This document shows, piece after piece, positions 25,990 through 35,569 of a stretch of DNA of 42,122 bases. Below the pieces are notes generated by a model, which saw only the letters and a list, made by a program, of their open reading frames with translations, was not told where the DNA came from and did not search any database. The stretch is from Gammaproteobacteria bacterium (lineage in GTDB: Bacteria > Pseudomonadota > Gammaproteobacteria > Pseudomonadales > Halieaceae): contig JAUIMF010000024.1 of assembly GCA_030433415.1 (NCBI GenBank), positions 1-42,122 on the forward strand, in the 5' to 3' direction. Positions within the stretch are counted from its first letter, which is position 1, and each line of letters starts with the position of its first letter. The position numbers and the translations under genes were made by a program.

Positions 25990-27861
25990 ATGACCTGGCG
26001 ACCTACTTTTTTTGCCGCGCTTTTCGTCACGATTACCGGATGTTCGAAATTCGACGACCCCACGCTGAAAATCGAGGTGAATCCAGGGGCCGCCGCTCCT
26101 CTGCCACATGTGGAGGAAGTATCCTTCAGCCCGACTCGCAATTTGCTCTGGGGTGACCTGCACGTTCACACGGCCCTTTCCTACGACGCCTATACCATGG
26201 GCGTACGCTCACTCCCCGACGATGCCTATACGTTTATGAAGGGCGGCACCATACAGCATGGGTTGGGGTACCCGATTCGCGCCAGCCGCCCCCTGGACTT
26301 CGGAGCGGTGACCGACCACGCGGAATATCTGGGTGTGCCTCGCTATCTTGCCGGGGAAAACAGGGACCTGCCCGACTCTGCCCTCATCGATGTTCTGAAA
26401 AGCGGGAGTCCGTTGAGGTTCAGCGCGCTCTTCATGTATAGAAGCTTTCTCAAGATGGGCTCGCGAGACAAGCGGGAAGAGAATTTCGGGCGCGATGATC
26501 TTAAGCCGGTGTCGACAGCTGCCTGGGATGAAATTCGTGAGGCTGCAAAACGGCACAATGAACCAGGCCGATTCACTGCATTCGTCGCTTACGAGTACAG
26601 TTCCATGCCCGACGAGCGCAATCTGCACCGCAACGTGATCTACCGGTCTGATCTGGCGCCTGAATATCCTTTTTCCTCCCGGGATTCCGATAATCCTGAA
26701 AATCTCTGGCGCACACTGGATGAGCAGCGCGAGCAGGGTATGGACGCGATAGCTATCCCGCACAACAGTAATGTCAGTGATGGCAGGATGTTCGAGTCGA
26801 CTACCTTCAATGGCGGCGTGCTCACAGCAGAGTACGCTGACCTGCGCTCCCGCAACGAACCCCTGGTAGAAATATTCCAGGTAAAAGGCACGTCCGAAAC
26901 ATATCCAACCTTGTCCCCGGGGGACGAGTTTGCAGATTTTGAGCTGATGGACACGATAATGTCAGCCAGTGCCCAGCCGAGCCAACCGCGTGGTAGTTAT
27001 GCTCGGGATGCACTGAGGACGGGGTTGGAGTTTGCCCATCGTGACGGCTTTAACCCCTTCCGATTTGGCGTCATCGCCAGTAGCGACAGTCATAATGCCA
27101 GTTCTTCAGTCGAGGAAGACAATTTCCACGGAAAGCTTCCGCTGCTGGATGGAACTCCCGCGCAGCGCCTCGGCACGGCTTTTATCAATGAGCGAATGGC
27201 TGTGGCCCGGGTCTATGGGGCGGCGGGCCTGGTGGCGGTCTGGGCAGAGGAAAACACTCGTGAGTCCCTCTTCAGTGCAATGCGGCGCAAGGAAACCTAC
27301 GCCACGTCGGGACCCCGCATTTCACTGCGTTTTTTTGCCGGCTGGGATTACCCGGAGTCATTGCAAGGGGACGAGTGGCTGCAGGCCGCCTACGCGGCCG
27401 GCGTCCCGATGGGAGGCGAACTCGCCGCCCGGGAAGGCGCGTCTCCCTCTTTCATTGTCGTGGCTGGCAAGGATCCGCTAGGGGCGAACCTGGACCGTCT
27501 GCAAATAGTGAAGGCCTGGATTGATGAGAAGGGAGACAGCCACGAAAAGGTGATTGATGTTGCTGCCTCCGGTGGGAGAATGGAGCAGGCTATAGCGGGA
27601 GTGATTGCCGATGTAGGCAATACGGTAGACGTGGCAGACGCGAGTTATACCAATACCATCGGGAGTCCGGAGCTGTCTGTGATATGGCAGGACCCGGAGT
27701 ACGATCCTTCACAGGAAGCGTTCTATTACGCAAGGGCAATCGAAATCCCCACCCCGCGCTATAGCACCTACGATGCCAAGGTATTGGGTATAGAGGCACC
27801 GGAGCCCCAGAGCATCCGGGAGAGGGCGGTCAGCTCTGCTATCTGGATGAGGGCGCTGTGA
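25990..27861 (+). CDS. DUF3604 family lipoprotein
   Basis: A 623-residue protein with GAGGAG upstream of ATG 25990 and a lipobox (ITGC, Cys18). DUF3604 landmarks are clear: [13 protein letters not shown] near 55-67, [12 protein letters not shown] near 100, a conserved middle with VAYEYSS, and ASSDSHNAS near 365. The His and Asp clusters resemble the metal sites of PHP/amidohydrolase-like enzymes, so a metal-dependent hydrolase is likely, but the substrate is unknown. It directly follows the TonB receptor, suggesting surface or periplasmic processing of what the receptor imports. Confidence 0.88.
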   Translation: MTWRPTFFAALFVTITGCSKFDDPTLKIEVNPGAAAPLPHVEEVSFSPTRNLLWGDLHVHTALSYDAYTMGVRSLPDDAYTFMKGGTIQHGLGYPIRASRPLDFGAVTDHAEYLGVPRYLAGENRDLPDSALIDVLKSGSPLRFSALFMYRSFLKMGSRDKREENFGRDDLKPVSTAAWDEIREAAKRHNEPGRFTAFVAYEYSSMPDERNLHRNVIYRSDLAPEYPFSSRDSDNPENLWRTLDEQREQGMDAIAIPHNSNVSDGRMFESTTFNGGVLTAEYADLRSRNEPLVEIFQVKGTSETYPTLSPGDEFADFELMDTIMSASAQPSQPRGSYARDALRTGLEFAHRDGFNPFRFGVIASSDSHNASSSVEEDNFHGKLPLLDGTPAQRLGTAFINERMAVARVYGAAGLVAVWAEENTRESLFSAMRRKETYATSGPRISLRFFAGWDYPESLQGDEWLQAAYAAGVPMGGELAAREGASPSFIVVAGKDPLGANLDRLQIVKAWIDEKGDSHEKVIDVAASGGRMEQAIAGVIADVGNTVDVADASYTNTIGSPELSVIWQDPEYDPSQEAFYYARAIEIPTPRYSTYDAKVLGIEAPEPQSIRERAVSSAIWMRAL

Positions 27862-27975
27862 GAACCAAGCAACCTGGTAAAACTGACCTGCCCACTGGTT
27901 CGACTCCTGCATGTGAGTGAGGCTTTCACTGCCGGATCCACTCGATCCAGGGTGTCGCTCCAACGGCCAGTTGTC

Positions 27976-28000
27976 ATAGCAGGCCCCCAATAGCTGCTAT
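27976..28000. promoter_or_regulatory. Inverted repeat upstream of the substrate-binding protein gene
   Basis: ATAGCAG (27976-27982) and CTGCTAT (27994-28000) are perfect 7-bp arms around 11 nt, about 90 bp before the next start. TTGTCA lies at 27971-27976, but no well-spaced -10 follows. An operator is possible. Confidence 0.3.
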
Positions 28001-28090
28001 CATGATGCGCGTGCGACGAGCGCTCACAGTTTCAAGTGCTCCGCAGCCACGGCTACGGCCACCCCGCAATTCATCATAAGAGGAATCTCC

Positions 28091-28912
28091 ATGCTCAAAC
28101 TTGTTCAAAAAATCAGGGCGGCGCGGTTTGCCATGGTCGGATTGTTGGCTCTCTGCCTCGCCGGTACCGCAATGGCCAGGAGCCCGGTCTTGGACCACGT
28201 CGTCAGCAGCGGTACGCTCCGGGTGGCCATGTCGGGTGACCAGCCACCTTTCAACGCGGTCAGTCGTGACAAGTCTGTGATCGGCTTTGATGTCGACCTT
28301 GCGCAAGCTATTGCGGGCGCCATGCAGGTGAAACTGGAAATCGTGCAGATGCCGTTCGGCGACCTGATGTCGGCTGTGGTGGACGGCAAGGCGGACATGG
28401 TCATGTCGGGAATGGCGATCACGCCGGAACGCACCCAGGCGGTCAGTTTCGTCGGACCCTACATGATGTCGGGCAAGTCGATGGTGTTCAGCGCCGCCGC
28501 CCAGGGCAAGATCAAGACGGGCGCCGATCTGAACAAGGCCGAGATCAGGCTGGTGGCGCTGCAGAATTCCACCAGTGAGAGTTTTGCCAAACGCCAATTA
28601 CCCAAGGCAGCGTTGCAGACCGTCGCCAACTACGACGAGGGTATCAAGATGGTCATGGCGGGCGACGCGGATGCCATGGTGGCCGATATGCCGGCCTGCA
28701 AGTTGTCCGTACTGCGCAATCCCAGCGCCGGGCTGGCTACCCTGGAGGAACCGCTTTCCATTGAGCCCGTCGGCATCGCCGTCCGTCGTGACGACGCCCA
28801 GTTCCACAACCTGGTGCGCAATTACCTGTCTACTTTCGAGAAGGTGGGTTTGACGACGCAGCTACGCCAGAAATGGTTTGAAAACAGCTCCTGGATTGCG
28901 GCTTTGCCGTAG
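28091..28912 (+). CDS. Amino-acid ABC transporter-type periplasmic substrate-binding protein (SBP_bac_3)
   Basis: A 273-residue protein with AGAGGA before ATG 28091 and a signal peptide (basic MLKLVQKIRAAR, hydrophobic core, cleavage near AMA-RS). The mature part has family 3 landmarks: GTLRVAMSGDQPPFN, GFDVDLAQAIA, MVMSGMAITPERTQAVSF and a C-terminal hinge with PVGIAVRRDD. Ligands of this family are polar amino acids or related compounds. No permease or ATPase gene is next to it, so it either serves a distant transporter or acts as a sensor. A terminator-like hairpin follows. Confidence 0.88.
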   Translation: MLKLVQKIRAARFAMVGLLALCLAGTAMARSPVLDHVVSSGTLRVAMSGDQPPFNAVSRDKSVIGFDVDLAQAIAGAMQVKLEIVQMPFGDLMSAVVDGKADMVMSGMAITPERTQAVSFVGPYMMSGKSMVFSAAAQGKIKTGADLNKAEIRLVALQNSTSESFAKRQLPKAALQTVANYDEGIKMVMAGDADAMVADMPACKLSVLRNPSAGLATLEEPLSIEPVGIAVRRDDAQFHNLVRNYLSTFEKVGLTTQLRQKWFENSSWIAALP

Positions 28913-28956
28913 AGTCCACGTCGGATTTCATCCCGGGCCAGTTCTTTCGCCCGTCA

Positions 28957-28979
28957 CGAAGCGCCCATGTGGCGCTTCG
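28957..28979 (+). terminator. Terminator-like hairpin between convergent genes
   Basis: CGAAGCGCC (28957-28965) and GGCGCTTCG (28971-28979) pair around CATGT, followed by CTCCTTTTC. It ends the substrate-binding protein transcript just before the hipA stop. Confidence 0.65.
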
Positions 28980-28986
28980 CTCCTTT

Positions 28987-30288
28987 TCAACGGACAATCA
29001 ATCCACCGATCAACTGCGCCTTGCGCGCTTCCACCTTCGCGGCCTCCGCGAAGCCATACCACTTCGCTATCGCAGCCCGGGTCCTCGCGACCAGCCGCCG
29101 GGCCGAAGCCATGTTCAATCCCTGCCGCTTCGCCACCGCGAGGAAGTCTTCATCGGTGATATCGGTGCGCTTGCGATTGACCGACATCTGGTGCGCGCTG
29201 GTAAAAGCGCCGTCGGGGTTGTAGGCATAGGTCACATCGTAAGCGGGGCTCAAGCGCCACTGGCCGCGCTTGTCCATCAGGAACGCGATCTGCTTGGTGT
29301 GGTCGTCGCGGTTGTAGGCCAGCACGTTGAATACCATACGCAGGAACAGCTGCTCCTTTTCGGCCATGCCCAGGTTCAGTGCGCGGCACACCATGAAGGC
29401 CTGTTCGTAGGAGGTGCCGCCGGGTAAGTTGAAGTCGTGGTGGCCGAGTGCGCACAGCGACTGCATGTGGATCTTCCCGCCGTCGTCAGTGCGGTCGAAG
29501 CGTCTGGTCATGAAGTGCGCGCGGCCGTTTTCTTCCAGCAGCCGGCACTGTGTCATCTCGATGCCGGCTTCCGTCGCCATCAGGTGATAGGCGAATTCGA
29601 TGCGGCCATAGCCTTTCGGGTCTTCCAGTTCCTTGTCCTTGTTGTTTGTTACGCCATCGAACTTGAGTAACCAGTACGTGTTGCCGTCACCGGCATCGAT
29701 CTGGCCGGAGCGCACGTGATTGGTCTCTTCATTCCAGGCGATGATGGCCTTGGCGCGTGCGCCCCCTGCCGAGGTACCGACAGCCAGTATCTTGTTCAGG
29801 CCGTCCACGTTTTTGTCCGTCGCGCTCCCCTGGAGCTCGAACTGCTGCGCCTCCTTGAGCGTCAGCACACGGGATGACAGTTCCACCAGCTCCTGGATGT
29901 CGAGAGCGATGTTCGCTTCGGCGTCCTTTTCCAGCACGGGGTGAAATTCCAGCGCGCCCATGCCGCGGGTGCCGACATACAGCAGGCGCTCAACGGGGGT
30001 GAAGGACCGGGGCGTGCGCCCCGTTTCCGCCAGCCACTGGTCAATCAGGGCGTTGCCGAACCGGTCGGGCAGGGAGTCGGCCAGCATGCCCGGCAGGCCG
30101 CGGTAGGTATCCTTGTTCAGAAGCGGGAAGGAGAAAACGCCGTCGCCCAGCGGCATTTGCAGTGGCGCCAGTTGGATACCGGTCGCCCTGAAGTCGGGGT
30201 CGTACTCGAACAGCGCGCACTCGCGATCGGGGTCCCAGACAACGTAGCCCACCGTCGCCCCCCACAACCTGACCTCGGCGGGTGTCAT
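28987..30288 (-). CDS. hipA: HipA-family serine/threonine kinase toxin
   Basis: I use ATG 30288: GGAAG lies upstream and it overlaps the hipB stop as ATGA. An in-frame ATG at 30306 without a ribosome site would add 6 residues. The 433-residue protein has the N-terminal Couple_hipA region and the HipA_C kinase. The catalytic loop AYNRDDHTKQ is at about 322-331 and SPAYDVTY, with the metal-binding Asp, follows. HipA of E. coli phosphorylates GltX, and the target here is unknown. The partner HipB lies upstream in the usual order. The pair probably mediates growth arrest or persistence. Full length and intact motifs suggest it is functional. Confidence 0.9.
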   Translation of the reverse strand: MTPAEVRLWGATVGYVVWDPDRECALFEYDPDFRATGIQLAPLQMPLGDGVFSFPLLNKDTYRGLPGMLADSLPDRFGNALIDQWLAETGRTPRSFTPVERLLYVGTRGMGALEFHPVLEKDAEANIALDIQELVELSSRVLTLKEAQQFELQGSATDKNVDGLNKILAVGTSAGGARAKAIIAWNEETNHVRSGQIDAGDGNTYWLLKFDGVTNNKDKELEDPKGYGRIEFAYHLMATEAGIEMTQCRLLEENGRAHFMTRRFDRTDDGGKIHMQSLCALGHHDFNLPGGTSYEQAFMVCRALNLGMAEKEQLFLRMVFNVLAYNRDDHTKQIAFLMDKRGQWRLSPAYDVTYAYNPDGAFTSAHQMSVNRKRTDITDEDFLAVAKRQGLNMASARRLVARTRAAIAKWYGFAEAAKVEARKAQLIGGLIVR

Positions 30289-30677
30289 GCCTGGTCTTCC
30301 GGCCATGAAATAGTGCCGGGCGAGGTTTGCGGGGTCGCCGGTTTGCCGGCGTTGTCGCCTTTTTTCGGCTTTCTCACGCGTTGCCTGCGCGCAGGTGTCG
30401 ACGACCGCTGCGCATCGCGTCCTGTCGCCGGCCTGTTCGCAAGTTCATAGGGCGAGACGGCGGGAGTGTCCATGGCGTCCAGTAGTGCGTCGAGCCTGCC
30501 CAGGTAGGCGATGACCTTCAGCAGGCCGTCGGTTTTGACGACATCGCCGGCCTCCATGCGCTGCAGGGTCCGCTCGGAGATACCGGCCTCGTAGGCGAGT
30601 TCCGATTGCTTGAGGTTCCTTGCGATGCGCAGGCGGGTGATTTTGTCCCCGAGGTCTTTTAGCGTATTTTCAATCAT
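30285..30677 (-). CDS. hipB: HipB-like XRE-family antitoxin
   Basis: A 130-residue protein. Residues 10-60 form an XRE helix-turn-helix (ITRLRIARNLKQSELAYEAG, then ISERTLQRMEAGD). The C-terminal 60 residues are basic and Pro/Thr-rich and look disordered, as in longer HipB homologues. It precedes hipA with a 4-bp overlap, which sets the ratio of the two. It should repress its own promoter through the repeated elements upstream at 30684-30837. Confidence 0.88.
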   Translation of the reverse strand: MIENTLKDLGDKITRLRIARNLKQSELAYEAGISERTLQRMEAGDVVKTDGLLKVIAYLGRLDALLDAMDTPAVSPYELANRPATGRDAQRSSTPARRQRVRKPKKGDNAGKPATPQTSPGTISWPEDQA

Positions 30678-30683
30678 AATAAG

Positions 30684-30837
30684 ACGACATATAGAGCGTA
30701 TAATAGCGTAAATATCAATTAATACGTCAGATATAGCGGATAATAACTATAAAGAGGGCGTTGTGCAATAGAGGATATTAAAACGTCAAAAGTAGCAGTT
30801 TAATCGTATTTTGTCGATTAAAACGCCAGAATAGACG
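30684..30837. repeat. Array of four related 15-bp elements upstream of hipBA
   Basis: Elements starting at 30684, 30724, 30783 and 30823 share the pattern ACGnCA followed by A+T-rich sequence with TAG and CG. Start-to-start spacings are 40, 59 and 40 bp, close to whole helical turns. A reversed version lies near 30805-30817. The stretch is very A+T-rich and lies directly upstream of hipB, so these are likely HipB operators. Confidence 0.5.
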
Positions 30838-31256
30838 TATTATTATAGGGTTACATGTACGCGGTCCGCGTAGCGACGCATCCAGTTTTGCCCAGGGCAT
30901 CCGGCATACGCCCGCCGTTTCGACCGACTGGCCAACTCATCCATGGCAGGATTCAAATCCCCGTTCAGCCCAACCGGCCGCGCCGCCGGAAAGCTGACCG
31001 CAACAGCCGGTTCGGCAGTGTCCAGCCACAGGAAATGATTGTTACCCCAGTCGCCCCATTCCGCCAGGGCAGGGGGGGTTGATCTCCCGGTTGAGCCGTT
31101 CACGCTTTTTTTCATGCCGGGAGAGTTGAAAAATTGCTGCAGGTTGAGGCAGCTACTGGCTCATTGTTATCGTTGGCGAATTTGTAATTCGCCATGCTCA
31201 CCCCGGCGCAGAAGTAACAGACTTTTTTAAAACCGCAGAATGCTCGAGGCCTGACC
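30838..31256. other. Stretch without a confident gene; possible remnant
   Basis: A minus-strand frame at 30843-31115 (90 codons, including EWGDWGNNHFLWLD and DLNPAMDELASRSKRRAYAG) reads somewhat like protein but has no ribosome site or recognised family. It may be a gene remnant. Nothing else is seen before the oxidoreductase. Confidence 0.3.
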
Positions 31257-32327
31257 ATGTCATCGATCACAACATCGAATTTCCCCGCACTGGTCGTTGG
31301 AACCGGCTTCGGCTGTCGTATTCACGTGCCGGCGCTTCAGGCGGCCGGCTTCGATGTGGTGGGAATCGTCGGCACCGATGCGGAACGTACCGCCAGTCGT
31401 GCCGGATCTGTTGGGGTAGAGCTGAGCTATACGGACCTGGGCGAGGCAATCACCAGGACCGGCGCGGTTGCTGTGACCATTGCCACGCCCCCCGCTAGTC
31501 ATGCCGCATTGACCCTTACCGCGATTGCCCACGGCTGCCACGTGCTCTGTGAAAAACCCATGGCGATGAATCTCGATGAAGCACGCAACATGCTGCAGGC
31601 CGCGGAGGAAGCGGGGGTCACTCACCTGATCGCTAACGAGTTCCGCTGGCAGCCGGATCGCGCCATTATCGCCCGCGCACTGGAGGACGGATTGATTGGC
31701 GAACCGCGGCTGCTGAATCTGAGCAATTTTATCTCGCTGGTGGCTTCACCCGACAGCAAAATGCCGCACTGGTGGTTCGATCCATCGGCGGGTGGCGGCT
31801 GGCTCGGTGCACAGGGGTCGCACCAGATCGATATGGTTCGTACCTGGCTCGGTGAGTTCGAAAGCCTCGGTGCTGCCCTGCCAATCGTCTCTGATCGCAA
31901 AAACGTCGCCGAAGACAGCTACGTTTTGCGCTTTCGCATGAAAAATGGCGCAGAGGGCATACTGCAACAAACAGCCGGCGCCTGGGGGCCGATAGCGTCG
32001 ATGACGCGGGTGGCGGGGACGCGGGGTACCCTGTGGGTGGACAATGGAGCCGTGCATATCGCCGATTGCGACGGCGCCAGGGAACTGCCCGTTCCCGCGG
32101 ACCTTGCGCTGCCCGAGTTTCCGGTCAGTGACGACGAGGGTCACAGGTACTCACACCTACTGGGGCCGTTTATTCGTTTGTGCGAGGCGCTGAAAGCCGG
32201 CGTCGATGGACGGCCGGCCAATAGCGCTGTAGCGCTGCCCACGTTCCGTGACGGAGTTGCCTGCATGGAGGTGATGGACGCAATCCGAACTTCAGCGGCG
32301 AACAACGGCGCACTGGTTTCTCTCTAG
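31257..32327 (+). CDS. Gfo/Idh/MocA family NAD(P)-dependent oxidoreductase
   Basis: A 356-residue protein. The Rossmann nucleotide-binding turn GTGFGCRIHVPAL is at about 15-27, and the family signature CEKPMAMNLDEA is near 97-108, whose Lys takes part in catalysis. The C-terminal alpha/beta domain includes GGGWLGAQGSHQIDM, with the His that usually completes the active site. These enzymes oxidise or reduce sugars, inositol or related polyols, and the substrate is not readable here. The ATG at 31257 lacks a strong Shine-Dalgarno. It lies 304 bp upstream of a sodium/solute symporter in the same direction, and a shared substrate is possible. Confidence 0.9.
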   Translation: MSSITTSNFPALVVGTGFGCRIHVPALQAAGFDVVGIVGTDAERTASRAGSVGVELSYTDLGEAITRTGAVAVTIATPPASHAALTLTAIAHGCHVLCEKPMAMNLDEARNMLQAAEEAGVTHLIANEFRWQPDRAIIARALEDGLIGEPRLLNLSNFISLVASPDSKMPHWWFDPSAGGGWLGAQGSHQIDMVRTWLGEFESLGAALPIVSDRKNVAEDSYVLRFRMKNGAEGILQQTAGAWGPIASMTRVAGTRGTLWVDNGAVHIADCDGARELPVPADLALPEFPVSDDEGHRYSHLLGPFIRLCEALKAGVDGRPANSAVALPTFRDGVACMEVMDAIRTSAANNGALVSL

Positions 32328-32631
32328 TTTGGGCACGCACGGGTAAGCGGCCTGCGCGCGGATATACCGCAATGAATGGCCACAACATCGGCATTGATCG
32401 GCTGTGCGTATTCGGCGTACATCCCGCTATGAATTGTGATGGGTTTCGCGCCTGGCAGTGCCCGTGACACGGCCAGGGATTGTGAAAGCAATGGAAACCA
32501 ACCGTCATCTACGTCTACTATGTCGAGGATGAGACTAGTGTGGCGGCGGGTTAAGGCGCAGCAGTCGGCAAGCTACTCAAGGATATGAAGTTGGAATCGC
32601 TCTTTCGCCAGCTCGGGAATCTCCCGGCCTG
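32328..32631 (+). other. Intergenic stretch with 15-codon leader frame
   Basis: No full gene. A short frame, ATG 32585 to TGA 32632, overlaps the symporter start by one base (TGATG). It is preceded in the same frame by other protein-like codons after a TAA, so it may be a leader or the tail of a decayed gene. Confidence 0.3.
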
Positions 32632-34203
32632 ATGGACGCCGGAACGGGCGCCACGTCGTCACTCTACGTACTGCTGTTGTACTTCGCCGTTATTGTCTGC
32701 CTCGGCCTGTTCTACTCGCGGCGAACGAAGTCCACCGAGGATTTCATCCTGGCGGGTCACAGTCTCTCCACACCGTTCGTGACCGGCTCCGTCGTTGCCA
32801 CCTGGCTCGGAGGCGCTGTCGTACTGGGCGGTGCCCGCGAGGCGTATGTCGGGGGGTTCCAGGCGATTGTCTGGGACCCCTGGTCGCCGGTGATCACCCT
32901 GCTGCTCTTCGGCGTGTTTTTCGTGGGGATGTTCCGGCGGTCGCGCCAGGTGACCGCGATCGATTTTTACAAGTCCAGGTACAGCACCGGGGTCGGCCTG
33001 GTGAACATGGGCGTTTCCATCCTGGCCTATATATCCTGGCTTTCGGCGCAGTTCCTTTCGCTGGGTGTACTGATCAGTCTCGTCGCGGGACTCGACAATC
33101 TCACCGCCACCCTGGTGGGCGCAGCCATCATCCTGGTCATCTCCATCACCGGGGGTCTATGGGCGCTGTCGCGTTCGGATATGCTCGCCTTCATCATACT
33201 GACCATGGTGTTGCTGGCGACCCTGCCCTTTGCCTTCGCGGCGGTGGGTGGTGTGGGCGCCTTCGTCGATAACGCGGGGAATCTCGATGGCGCGCCCCCG
33301 TTCAGCCTGTTCTACACCAACCAGCCCGACGAGCGCGGTGTACCGGCCGGGTTCAGCGGCTACCTGGGCCTGCTCGGCATCCTGTACATGCTGGCGGCCT
33401 GGTTTTCGGTTGCGCTTGGCGATCTCGGGGGATCGGTGCTTGCCGCCCGTGCCCTTGCAGCCAGGGACGAGCGCGCCGCGACCCGCGGTTTCATCTTCGG
33501 CGGTTTCATCTACCTCGTCCTCGGCATGATCCCGGTCATTGTGGGGGTGTGTATGTTCATACTGAACCCATCAATCCCCGAGGCGCAGCTGGACGATATC
33601 TTCCCGTCCTTCGTGAGCACTTACGCGCCGGCATGGTTTGCGCCGCTGTTCTTTGTCGCGGCGTGCGCTGCAATCGTCAGCACGGCCGGCGATACCGTCC
33701 TGACCTCCGGTGCGCTGCTGGGGTATACGGCGCTCCGGACACTCCGGCCGGCGGCGACTGACAGGCAGTGCCTGTTCGCTACCCGCATTGCCATGCTGGG
33801 AATTACGGGTGCGGCCCTTTTCTTCGGCCTCTCCGTGGGCAATCTCTACAAACTGCTGGTATTCGCCGGGGCCGTAGCGTTCCCCGTGATGTCGGTCACC
33901 CTGGTCTGCGGCATCCTGTGGAAGAGGGCTAACGTCGTCGGCGCGTGGGCCTCGATGCTGACCGGCACGGTGAGCTGGGTGCTGCTGGTCTTCTGGGTGT
34001 TGCCGCATGTCGAGGGCGAGATCTGGGACGCCATCTACATCGCCTCTGTGCCCGCGTTCCTGTGCAGCCTGCTGGCGATGGTGATGGTGTCCCTGCGCAC
34101 GCAGCGGTCCTGCCCGCCGCAGCCGATCCGCGACATCGACGGCAATGACATTTCCAATACGCCGCTGTTCAGCTGGGGCAGGCGCCGCCGCACGGAGGCC
34201 TAG
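32632..34203 (+). CDS. Sodium/solute symporter (SSS family)
   Basis: A 523-residue inner-membrane protein with about 13 hydrophobic segments, typical of SSS transporters. Near the N-terminus FYSRRTKSTEDFILAGHSL is the family's first-loop signature, followed by a GSVVATWLGGAVVLGG helix. Further family features include SWLSAQFLSLGVLISL and a Ser/Gly-rich helix with GDLGGSVLAARALAARD. It couples Na+ entry to solute uptake. The substrate is unknown. The start overlaps the preceding 15-codon frame (TGATG), which may supply translational coupling. It converges on the small holin-like gene with a 1-bp gap. Confidence 0.88.
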   Translation: MDAGTGATSSLYVLLLYFAVIVCLGLFYSRRTKSTEDFILAGHSLSTPFVTGSVVATWLGGAVVLGGAREAYVGGFQAIVWDPWSPVITLLLFGVFFVGMFRRSRQVTAIDFYKSRYSTGVGLVNMGVSILAYISWLSAQFLSLGVLISLVAGLDNLTATLVGAAIILVISITGGLWALSRSDMLAFIILTMVLLATLPFAFAAVGGVGAFVDNAGNLDGAPPFSLFYTNQPDERGVPAGFSGYLGLLGILYMLAAWFSVALGDLGGSVLAARALAARDERAATRGFIFGGFIYLVLGMIPVIVGVCMFILNPSIPEAQLDDIFPSFVSTYAPAWFAPLFFVAACAAIVSTAGDTVLTSGALLGYTALRTLRPAATDRQCLFATRIAMLGITGAALFFGLSVGNLYKLLVFAGAVAFPVMSVTLVCGILWKRANVVGAWASMLTGTVSWVLLVFWVLPHVEGEIWDAIYIASVPAFLCSLLAMVMVSLRTQRSCPPQPIRDIDGNDISNTPLFSWGRRRRTEA

Positions 34204-34204
34204 C

Positions 34205-34582
34205 CTAGCGCCGCCGGACCACCAATACCTCGTAGCGTCCCCGCGGGCCGATAAAATGTGAGCACAGGCCGCTGACCACGCTGATCACGATAGCGCCGAA
34301 CACGGAGCTCCAGAAACCCACCACGTCGAACCCGTCGACCAACCAGCCGGCGAGATTGAGCATGGCGGCGTTGAGGAGCAGCAGGAAAAGGCCCAGCGTC
34401 AGGATCGTGAAGGGCAGGGTGAGCAGGATCAGCATGGGGCGCACGAAGGCGTTGATGAGACCGAGGGCTATCGCTGCCCAGACAAGGGCGCCGGTCGAGG
34501 CCGAGCTGACGCCGGGCACGAGATAAGTGGCGAGCCAGATACCGAGCCCGGTGACCAGGGTGCGTAAGATGACTCCCAACAT
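34205..34582 (-). CDS. Phage-holin-family small membrane protein (4 TM)
   Basis: A 125-residue protein with four hydrophobic segments (about 3-22, 32-48, 54-78 and 87-108) and a short basic C-terminus. Motifs ALGLINAFVRPMLILLTLPF and LTLGLFLLLLNAAML are characteristic of the phage-holin superfamily IV proteins found in many bacterial chromosomes. Despite the name, these are not phage lysis genes and their role is uncertain. No phage genes surround it. Confidence 0.8.
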   Translation of the reverse strand: MLGVILRTLVTGLGIWLATYLVPGVSSASTGALVWAAIALGLINAFVRPMLILLTLPFTILTLGLFLLLLNAAMLNLAGWLVDGFDVVGFWSSVFGAIVISVVSGLCSHFIGPRGRYEVLVVRRR

Positions 34583-34778
34583 ACCGTCAACCTGTTACCC
34601 GGGTTGCGCTGCAACTCCGGGCCGTGCGCATGGCCGGGTGCAGGCTCCCCATGAATCCGGGCCACTCGAGCCGCGGCTTTCCAGCCGGGCGGACCGATGC
34701 CCGGAGGGTCTGGCGATGCGCATGAGGCATTACGCTAAAGCGTTTGTCTCGCTGCGGCGACACGGGACCCTGGTCCGT

Positions 34779-35369
34779 TCAGAGTTTCTCCAGCTCGAGG
34801 GCCATGGCCCGCGTGTAGGTGAGAATAATCGTCTGGCCCAGCGTCACGCCTTCCATCCTGGCCGGGTCGATATCCCCGATCACGTGCACTTGGCCCATCG
34901 GGTCGAGCACTGTAACGGTCCGCGTGATGCGGTTCATTCCCTCGATGGTGCAGACAGCGCGTATCACCTTGCCGACGGCGGCGCCCGGATCGATGCTCTC
35001 GCCGGCCAGCGCCGCGGCGTCCAACTCCGCCCACGGCACCAGCAGTTCCTCCTCGGTGGGCTCACGCAGTTCGCCGGCTATGGACTCCAGAAAGGTTGCC
35101 TGCACCAGGTCGCCGACGGCGAATTCATCGAAACGTTCGACAGCATCGCCGACCTGCATCGAGACCTGGTTGCCGAGCGGACCCTGCAGCACAAGGATGC
35201 GGTTCTCATTATCGATAGCGGTGATCTCGGCGGAGATTTGTTTCGCGACGGCGCGCTCTCCGGAGCCCTTGGTCGCAATTTCGATCTCGGCCAGTGCCGT
35301 GAAGCTGCCGAGCATAAAGTACAGCGCTGTCGTAACCGCGAGCGCGAAACTGTGTCGGGATAATTGCAT
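34779..35369 (-). CDS. Exported protein of unknown function, 196 aa
   Basis: AAGAGG lies 8 nt before ATG 35369. The protein begins with a signal peptide (MQLSRHSFALAVTTALYFML, then cleavage near ALA-EI). The mature part has strands such as ISAEITAIDNENRILVLQGP and VTVLDPMGQVHVIGDI separated by an acidic helix, suggesting two related small beta-domains. I recognise no family. It stands about 200 bp after the catabolic operon and may be transcribed separately. Confidence 0.65.
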   Translation of the reverse strand: MQLSRHSFALAVTTALYFMLGSFTALAEIEIATKGSGERAVAKQISAEITAIDNENRILVLQGPLGNQVSMQVGDAVERFDEFAVGDLVQATFLESIAGELREPTEEELLVPWAELDAAALAGESIDPGAAVGKVIRAVCTIEGMNRITRTVTVLDPMGQVHVIGDIDPARMEGVTLGQTIILTYTRAMALELEKL

Positions 35370-35569
35370 CGATGGGCCTCTTGGGGTGTGCCGGGGGAGA
35401 GAGGGGATGAGTGTAGTCTCAATCGAGTGAAGTCACCAATATTTTCGGGGACGCGTGGTGCGGGCAGTACAGCGACGGTGAGCGACAGTGGCTCTCCAGC
35501 CTGATGCCCCGCCGACTCTTGACCCGCGCGATGACCCATCTTCCGTTCGGCTACCGTGGCAAGCCCTCG

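Noticed and set aside
27974..28597. 207-codon minus-strand frame
   Set aside because: Overlaps the start of the substrate-binding protein gene, which has a signal peptide and ribosome site; the minus frame is a His/Arg-rich shadow.
30684..30837. CRISPR array
   Set aside because: Elements are short, imperfect and unequally spaced, with no Cas genes; operator sites fit better.
34205..34582. Prophage remnant based on the holin-family protein
   Set aside because: No phage structural or integrase genes nearby; this family is common in bacterial chromosomes.
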